Origin: Candidatus Rokuibacteriota bacterium
GTDB taxonomy: Bacteria; Methylomirabilota; Methylomirabilia; Rokubacteriales; CSP1-6
DNA: 64,000 bases
Assembly: GCA_016866775.1 (NCBI GenBank)
Contig: VGLJ01000005.1
Span: 1 to 64,000 of the forward strand
Reading direction: 5' to 3'
The position numbers were made by a program, and so were the translations under genes. The notes below the pieces were generated by a model. That model ran no database searches. It saw only the letters and a list, made by a program, of their open reading frames with translations, and had not been told where the DNA came from. This document shows positions 27,169 to 35,670 of this stretch, piece after piece (within the stretch, counting starts at the first letter, position 1; every line of letters starts with the position of its first letter).

Positions 27169-28266
27169 ATGCGGCGGTCGATGAATTCTGTGATCGGGCT
27201 CGTCCTCGCGCTCTCACTTTTCGGGTGCGCTGCGCCCGCCACGGCCTCTGATCCGGGCGGGGTGACGTTCAGCTGGCAGGAGTCGCCGACGGTCCTGACA
27301 GCGCCCCCCGAGCTGGCTCGCTTCAACGATCTGCTCGCCGACCTGGCGGATCGGTTGAAGCCCGCGCTCGTGCACGTGCGCGTGCGCCGGCCGGCGACCA
27401 AGGACAAGGACGACTCCGAGACGCCGACCGAGCCGCGGCGCTCGAGCGGGTCCGGGTTCGTCATCACGCCCGATGGGCTCATCGTCACCAACGCGCACGT
27501 CGTCGAAGGCGCGGACTGGATCCAGGTGCGCCTGTTCGACGGCCGCCGCTTTCAAGGCAAGGTGATCGGGCGCGACAACCGGGTCGACGTGGCGCTGGTG
27601 AAGATCGACGGCGTCGAGAAGCTGCCCACCCTCCGGTTCGCCGACTCCAACAAGGTGCGCGTCGGCGAGTTCGTGCTGGCCCTCGGTCACCCCTTCGGTC
27701 TCGAGCAGACCGTGAGCTTCGGCATCGTCAGCCGCAAGGGCACACCGCTCAGCGCGGCGGCGGCGGGCTTCGACTTCATCCAGACCGACGCGGCGATCAA
27801 TCCCGGCAACTCCGGCGGCCCGCTCGTGAACATGGCCGGCGAAGTGGTCGGCGTGAACAGCATGGCCGCGCGCAACGGCTCGATCGGGTTCGCGATCCCG
27901 TCGAACCTCTTCAAGGTCCTGGTGCCGCAGCTCGCGTCGAAGGGCAAGGTCGAGTGGGGCTGGCTCGGCGTCAGCATCGCCGAGATCACCGACGACGACC
28001 TCGCCCGGCTGAAGCTCACCGAAGCGCGCGGCGTCCTCATTCGCTCGGTGGTGCCCGGCGAGCCCGCGGAGAAGGGCGGCATCAAGGCCAACGACGTCAT
28101 CACCGCCATCGACGGCACCACGCTCAACACGCCGCGCGACCTGCAGCGGATCGTCTCGGCGTCGCCGGTCGGCAAGCGCGTCCGTGTGGTCGTCCTGAGG
28201 GACGGCAAGCCGAGCGAGGTGGAAGTGGAGATCGGCCGCTACCGGGAGCCGGACGACAAGAAGTAG
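27169..28266 (+). CDS. HtrA/DegP-type periplasmic serine protease (lipoprotein)
   Basis: A 365-aa envelope protease/chaperone. The N-terminus has a signal peptide with a lipobox, LALSLFGC, so the mature protein should be lipidated. The trypsin domain shows all three catalytic residues: His in VTNAHVVEGAD, Asp in NRVDVALVKID and Ser in NPGNSGGPLVN. One PDZ domain follows (LGVSIAEITDDDL to VEVEIGRY). The ATG at 27169 is favoured by the AAGGAGG site. It probably degrades misfolded envelope proteins. Compare the catalytically dead relative at 43169-44182. Confidence 0.92.
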   Translation: MRRSMNSVIGLVLALSLFGCAAPATASDPGGVTFSWQESPTVLTAPPELARFNDLLADLADRLKPALVHVRVRRPATKDKDDSETPTEPRRSSGSGFVITPDGLIVTNAHVVEGADWIQVRLFDGRRFQGKVIGRDNRVDVALVKIDGVEKLPTLRFADSNKVRVGEFVLALGHPFGLEQTVSFGIVSRKGTPLSAAAAGFDFIQTDAAINPGNSGGPLVNMAGEVVGVNSMAARNGSIGFAIPSNLFKVLVPQLASKGKVEWGWLGVSIAEITDDDLARLKLTEARGVLIRSVVPGEPAEKGGIKANDVITAIDGTTLNTPRDLQRIVSASPVGKRVRVVVLRDGKPSEVEVEIGRYREPDDKK

Positions 28267-28287
28267 CTCCGCGCCGCGGGCGCGCGC

Positions 28288-28782
28288 CTACACGCGCGCC
28301 CGCGGCCTTGCCACCGCCGCGAGCGTCACCCGCGCCCACGCCGAGTCGAGCGGCACCACCGGCGCGAAGCGCAGCCCGGCCACGATCCGCGCGCTTCCTT
28401 CCTCCGGCGACGCCGCGTCTTCGCGCACCTCCTCCACGCCGAGCAGGAAGTAGGCGAGCCGCGGGTCCTCCACGACCGGCAACGGACCGTCGACGCGGCG
28501 CAGCTTCACGTACGCGACCACGTCCGGCTCGACGATGAGCAACGTCGCGACGTCACGCGCTTCGAGATTCCGCGCGCTGTCGCTCGCGGCGTGGATCACG
28601 AGGCCCACCGTCGTGGCGTCGTACGCGCGCAGCTCGAGGTACGACACCATCATCGGGTGCGGCCGGCCGTCACCGTCGACCGTGACGAGGGGCAGCGCCG
28701 CACCCACCCGGCTCGCGAGATCCTCCTGCGACAAGCGGCCCACCAGCGACGGCGTCAGCGCGCGTCCCACCACCCGGCTCAT
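28288..28782 (-). CDS. Pyridoxamine 5'-phosphate oxidase-like FMN-binding protein
   Basis: A 164-aa split-barrel protein. The segment VGAALPLVTVDGDGRPHPMM followed by LVIHAASDSARNLEARD and ATLLIVEPDVVAYVKLRRV fits flavin-reductase/PNPOx-like proteins, which bind FMN or F420 at a dimer interface. The substrate is unknown. The ATG at 28782 is chosen because TATAGT (minus strand, 28789-28794) lies 6 nt upstream, giving a leaderless transcript. Three tandem 17-bp palindromic repeats cover its -35 region. Confidence 0.7.
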   Translation of the reverse strand: MSRVVGRALTPSLVGRLSQEDLASRVGAALPLVTVDGDGRPHPMMVSYLELRAYDATTVGLVIHAASDSARNLEARDVATLLIVEPDVVAYVKLRRVDGPLPVVEDPRLAYFLLGVEEVREDAASPEEGSARIVAGLRFAPVVPLDSAWARVTLAAVARPRARV

Positions 28783-28799
28783 GCCCGGACTATACGTTG

Positions 28800-28850
28800 G
28801 TGACCACGTCACGCCAGTGACCACGTCACGCCAGTGACCACGTCACGCCA
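28800..28850. repeat. Three tandem 17-bp palindromic repeats (operator candidate)
   Basis: The unit GTGACCACGTCACGCCA is repeated exactly three times (28800-28816, 28817-28833, 28834-28850). Each contains the inverted repeat GTGAC-CAC-GTCAC. They lie immediately upstream of the minus-strand -10 box of the FMN-binding protein and about 45 bp before the sigma-54 enhancer palindrome of the plus-strand gene. A regulator binding cooperatively to the array is likely. Confidence 0.75.
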
Positions 28851-28894
28851 GTGCCCCCTGTCCAGCGGGGTGGTCCGAGCTATTCAGACCTTGA

Positions 28895-28972
28895 CCACCT
28901 GAGCGGTGGGCAGGGCGAGCGTGACTCATAACTATCTGATTTCATGAATCCCTGGTCTGGCTCGCCCCTTGC
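28895..28972 (+). promoter_or_regulatory. Sigma-54 promoter with upstream palindrome
   Basis: TGGC at 28958-28961 and TTGC at 28969-28972 give the -24 GG (28959-28960) and -12 GC (28971-28972) separated by exactly 10 nt, the sigma-54 architecture. The palindrome CCACC-TGAGC-GGTGG (28895-28909) is centred 57 bp upstream of the GG, a suitable position for an enhancer-binding protein. The same arrangement precedes the paralogous gene at 37890. Confidence 0.75.
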
Positions 28973-29000
28973 GCTAGAGACGGCGCAGGAGGACGACTGA

Positions 29001-29369
29001 ATGATGACCAAGGAACTCGATCCGCAGGCACCGTGGGTGTACCGGCTGACCCTCGTCGACCACGCGCTCGCCGCCGGCACCATGAGCCAGGCCTTCTACG
29101 AGTGGCACGAGGCGCACGGCGAAGCGTTCAGGAGCGGCCGGTGGGAAGCGTTGCTCGCCGTCGGAGACGCCGCCGCACGGATCGACGCGGCGATGGGCTC
29201 GGCCGTGGACTTCCGTGCGGACGCGCGGCGCGTGTACCTCGCGGCCCTGGTCCGCGCGCGCGCCGAGTACTCGGCGGCCGGCGTTCGCCGGATCGCGGAG
29301 GCGTTCGCTCGCCTCGGCGACCACGAGCTCGCCGAGCGTGCGTTCCGCGTCGCTCAGGATCTGTGCTGA
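29001..29369 (+). CDS. Small protein, paralogue of 37890-38324, sigma-54 controlled
   Basis: A 122-aa soluble protein of unknown function. It shares the line W-x-x-RL-x-x-x-D-x-A with the 37890 protein, followed by SQAFYEWHEAHGEAF (there SRATYEWREAYGAAL) and an Ala-rich helical second half. It has no signal peptide, unlike its paralogue. All predicted structure is helical. GGAGG lies 12 nt before the ATG at 29001; 29004 is an equivalent start. The sigma-54 promoter upstream implies dependence on an activator responding to a specific signal such as nitrogen or envelope stress. I recognise no named domain. Confidence 0.75.
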   Translation: MMTKELDPQAPWVYRLTLVDHALAAGTMSQAFYEWHEAHGEAFRSGRWEALLAVGDAAARIDAAMGSAVDFRADARRVYLAALVRARAEYSAAGVRRIAEAFARLGDHELAERAFRVAQDLC

Positions 29370-30307
29370 AGCTGATGGTCGACCCCGACGAGGACCTGGG
29401 CTGGCGTCGTGAGCGCCGGGTCCGCGAAGGGTTCCGACTGCGCGACCACCTCGACCCGGGGCCCCCGGGCAGCACAGGACTCCGGCGGAAATCCAAGGTG
29501 AATGGCGACCGTCGCCGTCCCGAGCGCGCCGGCGACGTGCGTGAGCCCGGTGTCGGGGCCGATGAAGAGCCGCGCGCGTCCGACGGCGGCGCACGCGGGC
29601 AGGATCCCGAGCCGACCGAGCGGCCGGCAGAAGGGCGGTAGCGCCGTCTCGTCCGAGCCGGTCGTGTCGACGACGATCGGCAGATCCGTTCGCGCGCGCA
29701 GCGCTTCGTACAGCGCGTGATAGTGCGCGAGCGGCCACGAGCGGAACGCGCGGCGCCCGCGCACGAGCTGCACGACGTAGATGAACTCGCGCACGCCCAG
29801 CCGCTCGAGGTGATCGTCGGCCTCGCGGCGATGCGCGTCGGTCAGGTGGATGCGTCCCTCCCGCGGCGGCGTCACGCCGCACGCTTCAGCGTAGACGGCT
29901 GTGAGGTGCTTGCCGCGCGTCCACCAGCGCGCGTCGCCGCTGTCGAGCAGGACGACGCGCTCGTAGAAGCGGCCGAGGACGCGCGTGATGAGCGCGCGAT
30001 GCGCGCGCCGCGCCGGCTTGTAGACGAACGGGGCGTAGACGGTCGCGACGTGCGGGTTCGCTTCGACCAGCGTGCGATAGGGCGGCGCGCCCGTGCCCAT
30101 GTCGACCGCGTGCGCGGCGGCGAGCGCGTCGATGCTGGGAAACGCGTTGACGAGGTCGCCGATCCCGCCCATCAGCGACACGAAGACGCCGCGCCGCGGG
30201 TGGCGCGCGCGCGCGAGCGCGATGCGCGCGAGCTCGAGGTAGAAGCGGCGCCGGAAGACGAGCCGCTCGAGGGGCGGCCGCGCCGAGCGCGTGCCTTTGA
30301 AGATCAT
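29354..30307 (-). CDS. Glycosyltransferase family 9 (heptosyltransferase-like)
   Basis: A 317-aa GT-B fold enzyme that would add a heptose or related sugar to lipopolysaccharide at the cytoplasmic face. Features are VFVSLMGGIGDLVNAFPSI near residue 41, where the acceptor domain binds, and the donor-site motif ARLFIGPDTGLTHVAGALGT near 257-276. Length fits small GT9 members. Its last 16 nt overlap the convergent small gene. A CAGAAT -10 candidate lies 5 nt before the ATG. The substrate is not deducible. Confidence 0.75.
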   Translation of the reverse strand: MIFKGTRSARPPLERLVFRRRFYLELARIALARARHPRRGVFVSLMGGIGDLVNAFPSIDALAAAHAVDMGTGAPPYRTLVEANPHVATVYAPFVYKPARRAHRALITRVLGRFYERVVLLDSGDARWWTRGKHLTAVYAEACGVTPPREGRIHLTDAHRREADDHLERLGVREFIYVVQLVRGRRAFRSWPLAHYHALYEALRARTDLPIVVDTTGSDETALPPFCRPLGRLGILPACAAVGRARLFIGPDTGLTHVAGALGTATVAIHLGFPPESCAARGPRVEVVAQSEPFADPALTTPAQVLVGVDHQLQHRS

Positions 30308-30334
30308 GCCGTATTCTGGCCCGGGAGGGCTCAA

Positions 30335-31111
30335 ATGAGAGCTGTCGACGCCGGAGATCTCGTGGTCGAACGCACGGGCCAGGTCGCCTGGGTGACGTTC
30401 AATCGCCCGGACGCCCGCAACGCGATGACCTTCGACATGTACGACGACCTGCACGACCTCTGCGACCGGCTCGACGGGGACGCCGAGGTCCGTGTGGTCG
30501 TCGTCCGCGGCGCGGGCGACAAGTCCTTCGCGGCCGGCACCGACATCCGGCAGTTCCTCGCGTTCGAGACGCGCGAGGACGCGCTCGGTTACGAGGCGCG
30601 CATCGGCCGCGTGCTCCGCCGGCTCTCGGCGCTGAAGAAGCCCACGCTCGCGCTGGTGCAGGGCGACGCCGTGGGCGGCGGCCTCTTCCTCTCGCTGGCG
30701 TGCGATCTCCGCTTCGCCGCGGAGCACGCGCGCTTCGGCGCGCCGGTCGCGCGCACGCTCGGCAACTGCACCGCGCCGTTCAGCTTCACGCTGCTCGCGA
30801 GCACGGTGGGCATGGTCCGCGCGCGCGAGATCCTGCTGCGCGCGCGGCTCGTGGGCGCCGCGGAGGCGCGGCAGATCGGCCTCGTGGACGAGGTCCATCC
30901 GGCCGCGGAGCTCGAGGCGAAAGTGCGCGAGCAGGCCGAGACGCTCACCGGCCACGCGCCGCTCACGATGGCCGCGGTGAAGGAAGCGACCCGCCACGTG
31001 CGCGACCACTTCGCGCTCGACGACGCGGAGGACATCATCCTGTCGTGCTATCTGAGCCAGGACTTCAAGGAGGGCGCGCGCGCCTTCCTCGCGAAGCGCC
31101 GCCCGAACTGA
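30335..31111 (+). CDS. Enoyl-CoA hydratase/isomerase family protein
   Basis: A 258-aa crotonase-fold protein. The oxyanion-hole segments are DKSFAAGTDIRQF near residues 65-78 and VQGDAVGGGLFLSLACDLRF near 107-126. At the positions of the two classical hydratase glutamates (Glu144 and Glu164 of rat ECH) the region RTLGNCTAPFSFTLLAS does not show an obvious glutamate, so it may be an isomerase, hydrolase or lyase instead. GGGAGG precedes the ATG at 30335. An amidase gene follows after 11 nt, suggesting a joint operon. Confidence 0.8.
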   Translation: MRAVDAGDLVVERTGQVAWVTFNRPDARNAMTFDMYDDLHDLCDRLDGDAEVRVVVVRGAGDKSFAAGTDIRQFLAFETREDALGYEARIGRVLRRLSALKKPTLALVQGDAVGGGLFLSLACDLRFAAEHARFGAPVARTLGNCTAPFSFTLLASTVGMVRAREILLRARLVGAAEARQIGLVDEVHPAAELEAKVREQAETLTGHAPLTMAAVKEATRHVRDHFALDDAEDIILSCYLSQDFKEGARAFLAKRRPN

Positions 31112-31122
31112 AAGGGAGTCTA

Positions 31123-32565
31123 ATGAGCGGATTCGCCGAGTACGAGCGATACGACGCGCTGGGGCTCGCCGAGCTCGTGCGGCGGCGCGACGTGACGCCC
31201 CACGAGCTGCTCGACGCGGCGCTGGCCCGCGTCGCGGCGCGGAATCCCGCCGTCAACGCCGTCGTGATGCCGCTCGAGGACTACGCGCGCAAGGCGATCG
31301 CGGACGGTCTGCCCGCCGGCCCCTTCCGCGGGGTGCCGTACCTGATGAAGGACCTCACGGCCTCCCTTGCGGGCGTGCGCATGACCCGTGGCTCGAGGTT
31401 CTTCGCCGACAGCCCGCCCGCCGCGGGGGACAGCGAGCACGTCACCCGGCTCAAGCGCGCGGGGCTGGTGATCTTCGGGCGCACGAACACCTGCGAGCTC
31501 GGGCTGAGCCTGACCTGCGAGCCGCAGCTCTACGGCCCCACGAAGAACCCGTGGAATCTCTCCCGCATCTCCGGCGGCTCGAGCGGCGGCGCCGCCGCTG
31601 CGACGGCCGCGCGCATCGTTCCCATGGCCCACGCGACCGACGGCTTCGGCTCGATCCGCGCGCCGGCGGCGTGCTGCGGCCTCGTCGGACTGAAGCCGAC
31701 GCGCGCCCGCAACACGATGACGCCGTTCACGGGCGAAGGTCTCGGCGGCCTCGCGGCGGAGCACGCGGTCACGCTGAGCGTCCGCGACTGCGCCGCGCTG
31801 CTCGATGCCACCGCCGGTCCGGGCGCCGGCGATCCGTACGCGGCGCCGCCACCCACGCGCCCGTATCTCGGCGAGGTGGGCACGGATCCCGGCCGGCTCA
31901 GGATCGCGTTCACGCGCCGCGCGCCGAACGGCGCGAAGGTCGGCGCCGACAGTCTCGGCCTGCTCGACGCGACCGCGCGCGTGTGCGCGGAGCTCGGCCA
32001 TCACGTCGAAGAGGCGGATCCGCAGGTCGACGGCGACGCGATCGTGCCGACGTTCCTCACGCTGATCGCGGCAAACACCGTCGTGAACGTCGAGGGACAT
32101 CCGGGCGGCAAGCGGCCGCGCGCGGACGAGATGGAGAGGGTGACGTGGGCGATGTACGAGCGCGGGCAGCGCGTGAGCGGGCCCGACTACGTGCGGGCGA
32201 CGCAGGCCGCGCACCGCCTGGGCCGGCAGATGGCGGCGTTCCACGCGACGCACGACGTGCTGCTCACGCCGGGCCTCGCGGCGCCGGCGGTGAAGCTCGG
32301 GTGGATCGACATGATGCTCGACGACGCGGCGGAGTACTGGCGCCGCGTGTTCACGTTCTCGCCGTTCACCGTGTGGTTCAACCTGACCGGGCAGCCGGCG
32401 ATGATGCTGCCGCTCGGGACGAGCGAGGCGGGGCTGCCGCTCGCGACGCAGCTCGTGGGACGCTTCGGCGACGAGGCGACGCTGTTCCGGCTGGCCGCGC
32501 AGCTCGAGGCCGCGCGGCCGTGGTTCGATCGGAAGCCGGCGCTTATTTCGGCAGCATCGCGATGA
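31123..32565 (+). CDS. Amidase (amidase-signature family)
   Basis: A 480-aa amidase-signature hydrolase. The Lys-Ser-Ser triad can be placed: Lys in VPYLMKDLTASLAG near residue 71, the cis-Ser in ISGGSSGGAAAATAA near 152, and the nucleophile in DGFGSIRAPAACCGLVGLKP near 171-190. The usual GGSIR is FGSIR here. It hydrolyses an amide, perhaps an aryl or acyl amide; the substrate is unknown. It is 11 nt downstream of the enoyl-CoA hydratase-like gene. Its 3' end overlaps the convergent reductase gene by 23 nt. A second amidase lies at 59592. Confidence 0.85.
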   Translation: MSGFAEYERYDALGLAELVRRRDVTPHELLDAALARVAARNPAVNAVVMPLEDYARKAIADGLPAGPFRGVPYLMKDLTASLAGVRMTRGSRFFADSPPAAGDSEHVTRLKRAGLVIFGRTNTCELGLSLTCEPQLYGPTKNPWNLSRISGGSSGGAAAATAARIVPMAHATDGFGSIRAPAACCGLVGLKPTRARNTMTPFTGEGLGGLAAEHAVTLSVRDCAALLDATAGPGAGDPYAAPPPTRPYLGEVGTDPGRLRIAFTRRAPNGAKVGADSLGLLDATARVCAELGHHVEEADPQVDGDAIVPTFLTLIAANTVVNVEGHPGGKRPRADEMERVTWAMYERGQRVSGPDYVRATQAAHRLGRQMAAFHATHDVLLTPGLAAPAVKLGWIDMMLDDAAEYWRRVFTFSPFTVWFNLTGQPAMMLPLGTSEAGLPLATQLVGRFGDEATLFRLAAQLEAARPWFDRKPALISAASR

Positions 32566-33574
32566 CGGGATCGAGGTGCTTGGGGTCGGGCGTGAACCCG
32601 ACGCCGAGCGCCTTGATCGTCGCGACCACCGCGTCGTTGTAGGGCGTCTTCACGCCGCGCTGCTTGCCCTGCGCGCAGACGTAGCCGTTCAGGTCGTCGA
32701 TCTCCGTGCGGCGCTTCTTGATCACGTCCTGGAGCAGGGATGGCTGGCCGCCGCCGCGCTTGCGCGCGATGTCCGCGATCTCCTCGAGCAGCGGCGCCAG
32801 GCCCTTGCCGTTGTAGGCGTCGACGTAACGCTGCGTGGGGATGCCGTAGATCGGCTCGACCTCGTGGCCGACGGCGCGCCCGACCAGGATCGCCTCGGCG
32901 CCGACGTGCACGCCCACCGCGGAGATCTTCGGATCGGTGCGGACCTGCAGCGTCCCGTAGCCCGTCAGTCCCGCGATCGGGTTGGCCATGCAGTTGATCG
33001 CGAGCTTCGACCACCGCTCGCCGAAGAGGTTGGTCGTCACCTTCGTGCCCGCGACCGCGCCCATGATCTCGGCCAGCTCCTTCGCGCGCGCGGTCTCCCT
33101 GCCGTCGTGCTCGCCGATCTTGAACCCGATGTCGCCGCTGTCCGTGCGCATCGCGTGGCCGGCCTCGTACATCCCGGCGCTGATCGTGATCACGCACCCG
33201 AGCGTGCGGTGCTTGCCCGCGACCGCGGCCACGCGCTCGTCGTTGATCCCGTTCTGGAAGTCGACGACCACGCCGTCGGGTGTCAGATAGTTCAGCGCCA
33301 TCGCCGTCGCCCACTCGGTGTCGTACGACTTCACCGCGATGAACACGGCGTCGAACGGCTCGCGCACGCTCTGCAGCTCGTGGATGTGCAGGGCCTTCAC
33401 GGGGACGACGAAGTCGCCCGGCGTGCCGGAGAGGTGCAGGCCTTTGTTCCTGATCGTCTCGATGTGCTCCGGCCACTGGTCGATCAGCGTGACGTCGCGT
33501 CCCGCCTTCGTGAGAAAGCCGCCCACCACGCTCCCGATCGCGCCCGCGCCGATGATCCCGATGCGCTTGATCAC
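32543..33574 (-). CDS. 2-dehydropantoate 2-reductase-like (ApbA/PanE family)
   Basis: A 343-aa NADPH-dependent reductase. The Rossmann motif IGIIGAGAIGSVVGGFL is at the N-terminus, and the catalytic-lysine region is ERWSKLAINCMANPIAGLTG near residue 190. The C-terminal domain includes QPSLLQDVIKKRRTEIDDLN, typical of the family (lysine/arginine and the terminal Ser/Glu site). It may make pantoate or act on another 2-oxo acid. The GTG at 33574 has a GGAGGG site 7 nt upstream and gives the proper N-terminus. Confidence 0.82.
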   Translation of the reverse strand: MIKRIGIIGAGAIGSVVGGFLTKAGRDVTLIDQWPEHIETIRNKGLHLSGTPGDFVVPVKALHIHELQSVREPFDAVFIAVKSYDTEWATAMALNYLTPDGVVVDFQNGINDERVAAVAGKHRTLGCVITISAGMYEAGHAMRTDSGDIGFKIGEHDGRETARAKELAEIMGAVAGTKVTTNLFGERWSKLAINCMANPIAGLTGYGTLQVRTDPKISAVGVHVGAEAILVGRAVGHEVEPIYGIPTQRYVDAYNGKGLAPLLEEIADIARKRGGGQPSLLQDVIKKRRTEIDDLNGYVCAQGKQRGVKTPYNDAVVATIKALGVGFTPDPKHLDPVIAMLPK

Positions 33575-33664
33575 GTCGTCCCTCCACTCACGTGTTGATG
33601 TCTGAAGAGTCTCACACTTGACGGCCGTCTCGACCTCGCGTCTGATCACGCTGGGAGGGCGTCG

Positions 33665-34039
33665 ATGGGTGTGTTCAAGGTGCCGATCGAGGTGAGCGAT
33701 CTGCAGTGGAGCCGCGTCGAGCGGCTCACCGCGTGGGTCGATACGGGCGCGTTCTATACGAACGTTCCCCGCCCACTCCTGGAGTCGCTCGGCATCAGGC
33801 CACACAAGCGCGAGCGGTTCATGCTCGCCGATGGGCGTGTGGGCGAGAACGACATCGGCCACATGTGGGTCCGCGTCGGCGACCGAACGGAAATCACGCT
33901 CGTGCTGTTCGCGGAGCCGGACACCGAACCACTGCTCGGCGCATACACGCTCGAAGGCCTGGCGCTGAACGTCGATCCACTCCACCGCAAGCTCGTGCCG
34001 ATGGAGTGGCTGCCGCGATTCGAGGTCCTGCCGGCCTAG
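33665..34039 (+). CDS. Clan AA aspartic-protease-like protein
   Basis: A 124-aa single-domain retropepsin-like protein. The active-site motif appears as AWVDTGAFYTNVPRPLLESLG near residue 26 (DTG-A), followed by a flap-like segment (FMLADGRV) and the second conserved hydrophobic-hydrophobic-Gly, EPLLGAYTLEGLAL. Such stand-alone proteins probably dimerise to make one active site; their substrates are unknown. GGAGGG precedes the ATG. The final 4 nt overlap the convergent thiamine-diphosphate enzyme gene. Confidence 0.78.
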   Translation: MGVFKVPIEVSDLQWSRVERLTAWVDTGAFYTNVPRPLLESLGIRPHKRERFMLADGRVGENDIGHMWVRVGDRTEITLVLFAEPDTEPLLGAYTLEGLALNVDPLHRKLVPMEWLPRFEVLPA

Positions 34040-35670
34040 CTCTTCCGGTATTTCGCCGGCGCGCGGAGCTGCATGAAGAACGGCGGGCGCGGCATCCGGC
34101 CCACCGGCACGTCGATCAGCACCGGACGGTCGAGCTGGATCGCGTCGCGCACGAGCGTGCCGACGTCCGTCGGCTTCTTCGCGCGCATCCCCGTCACGCC
34201 GAACGACTCCGCGAACTTCACGAAGTCGGGGTTCTTCAGGTCGGCCTTCCAGGCGCCGCCCCACGTCTCGTCGAGGTCGCGCGCGACGTTGCCGAACGCG
34301 TTGTCGTTGAAGACGACGGTGACGACGTTGATCTTCTCGCTCACCGCGGTCGACAGCTCCTGGCAGTTGTACATGAAGCCGCCGTCGCCGACCGACGCGA
34401 CGACCGCCTTGTCGGGGCGCGCCACCTTCGCGCCGAGCGCGAACGGGAACTCGTACCCGAGGTTGCCGGAGTAGGACGAGGTGAAGAACGTCCGCGCGCG
34501 CGTCACCGGCCAGAACGGCCGCGAGTAGTAGCCGATCTGCGTCATGCCCGACACGTACACGCCGTCTTCGGGCACGCCCGCGCGCAGCGACCTGAGGATC
34601 TGCGACTGCGGCTGCAGCGTGTCGTCGAGGACGATCTCCTCGCGCAGCGTCGAGTGCTCGTCCTTGCGCGTCGCGCGCGGCGGCGCCCCCTTGCGCAGCC
34701 GCTCCATGAGCGCCTCGAGCGTCTTCTTCGCGTCGCCCACGAGGCCGAAGCTCTTCTTGTGGTTGCGGCCGATCTCCTCGGGATCGACGTCGAGGTGGAT
34801 CACCTGCTGGTCGGGCTGGAAGCCCGCGACCGCGAGCCGCGAGCCGACGGCCAGGACGACGTCCGCGCGGTCGAGGTACGCGCGCAGCTTGCTGTTCTTC
34901 CACAGCGCCGCGCCGAGCGACAGGTCGTTGTCGTCGCTGACCGCGCCCTTGCCCTCCGCCGAGGTCGCGACGCCCGCTTGCAGATAGTCCGCGATGGCCG
35001 CGAGCGCCTCCTGCGCGCCCGACAGCAGCACGCCGCCGCCGGCGTAGATGGCCGGGCGGTGCGCGGCGAGGAGCATCTCGGCGGCGCGCTCGATGTCCGA
35101 TGCGGACGCGGCCTTCCGCTCGGCGGTGCTGGGCGGCAGCAGCTCCGCGTCGCCTTCCTCTTCCATCGTGTCGGGCGGCATCTCGATGTGCACCGGACGC
35201 GGCCGGCCGGTGCGGAGCTGCTCGAACGCCTCGTGCACGAGCCCGGGCACCTCGTGCGCCTGCAGCACGCGCTTGCGCCACTTGGTGACCGGCTTGATCG
35301 CGTCGAGCTGCTCGTTGATCTCGTGCAGCACGCCGATGTCCTTGCCGATCTGCGCGCGGGGCACCTGGCCGCAGATCATCAGCACGGGTGAGGACGCGGA
35401 GTAGGCGGTCGAGAGCCCGGCGCCGGCGTTGTAGAGGCCGGGGCCCGGGACGACCAGCGCGACGCCGATGCCGCCGCCCGCCCGCGCATAGCCGTCCGCC
35501 ATGTAGCTCGTGGCTTGCTCGTGGCGCGTGGTGATGAAGCGGATCTTGCCTTCGTCGCGGAGCCCGGCCAGCGCGCCGTAGAGCTGCACGCCGGGGACTC
35601 CGAATATCACCTTGACGCCTTCGATCGCGAGCTGTTTCGCGAGCGCTTCGCCACCGGTCATCCGTGCCAT
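34036..35670 (-). CDS. Thiamine diphosphate-dependent acetolactate-synthase-like enzyme
   Basis: A 544-aa ThDP enzyme with three domains. The N-terminal pyrimidine domain has VIFGVPGVQLYGAL and the catalytic Glu in TTRHEQATSYMADGYARA near residue 49. The central domain is DHS-like. The C-terminal domain has GDGGFMYNCQELSTAVS with the NDNAFG second ThDP/Mg half. It resembles acetolactate synthase, sulfoacetaldehyde acetyltransferase and benzoylformate decarboxylase, so the reaction is unsure. Its ATG overlaps the stop of the amidohydrolase gene, and the two should be co-translated. Confidence 0.82.
   Translation of the reverse strand: MARMTGGEALAKQLAIEGVKVIFGVPGVQLYGALAGLRDEGKIRFITTRHEQATSYMADGYARAGGGIGVALVVPGPGLYNAGAGLSTAYSASSPVLMICGQVPRAQIGKDIGVLHEINEQLDAIKPVTKWRKRVLQAHEVPGLVHEAFEQLRTGRPRPVHIEMPPDTMEEEGDAELLPPSTAERKAASASDIERAAEMLLAAHRPAIYAGGGVLLSGAQEALAAIADYLQAGVATSAEGKGAVSDDNDLSLGAALWKNSKLRAYLDRADVVLAVGSRLAVAGFQPDQQVIHLDVDPEEIGRNHKKSFGLVGDAKKTLEALMERLRKGAPPRATRKDEHSTLREEIVLDDTLQPQSQILRSLRAGVPEDGVYVSGMTQIGYYSRPFWPVTRARTFFTSSYSGNLGYEFPFALGAKVARPDKAVVASVGDGGFMYNCQELSTAVSEKINVVTVVFNDNAFGNVARDLDETWGGAWKADLKNPDFVKFAESFGVTGMRAKKPTDVGTLVRDAIQLDRPVLIDVPVGRMPRPPFFMQLRAPAKYRKS

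Noticed and set aside
28800-28850. CRISPR-like tandem array
   Set aside because: The 17-bp units are directly adjacent with no spacers, only three copies and no cas genes, so an operator array is more likely.
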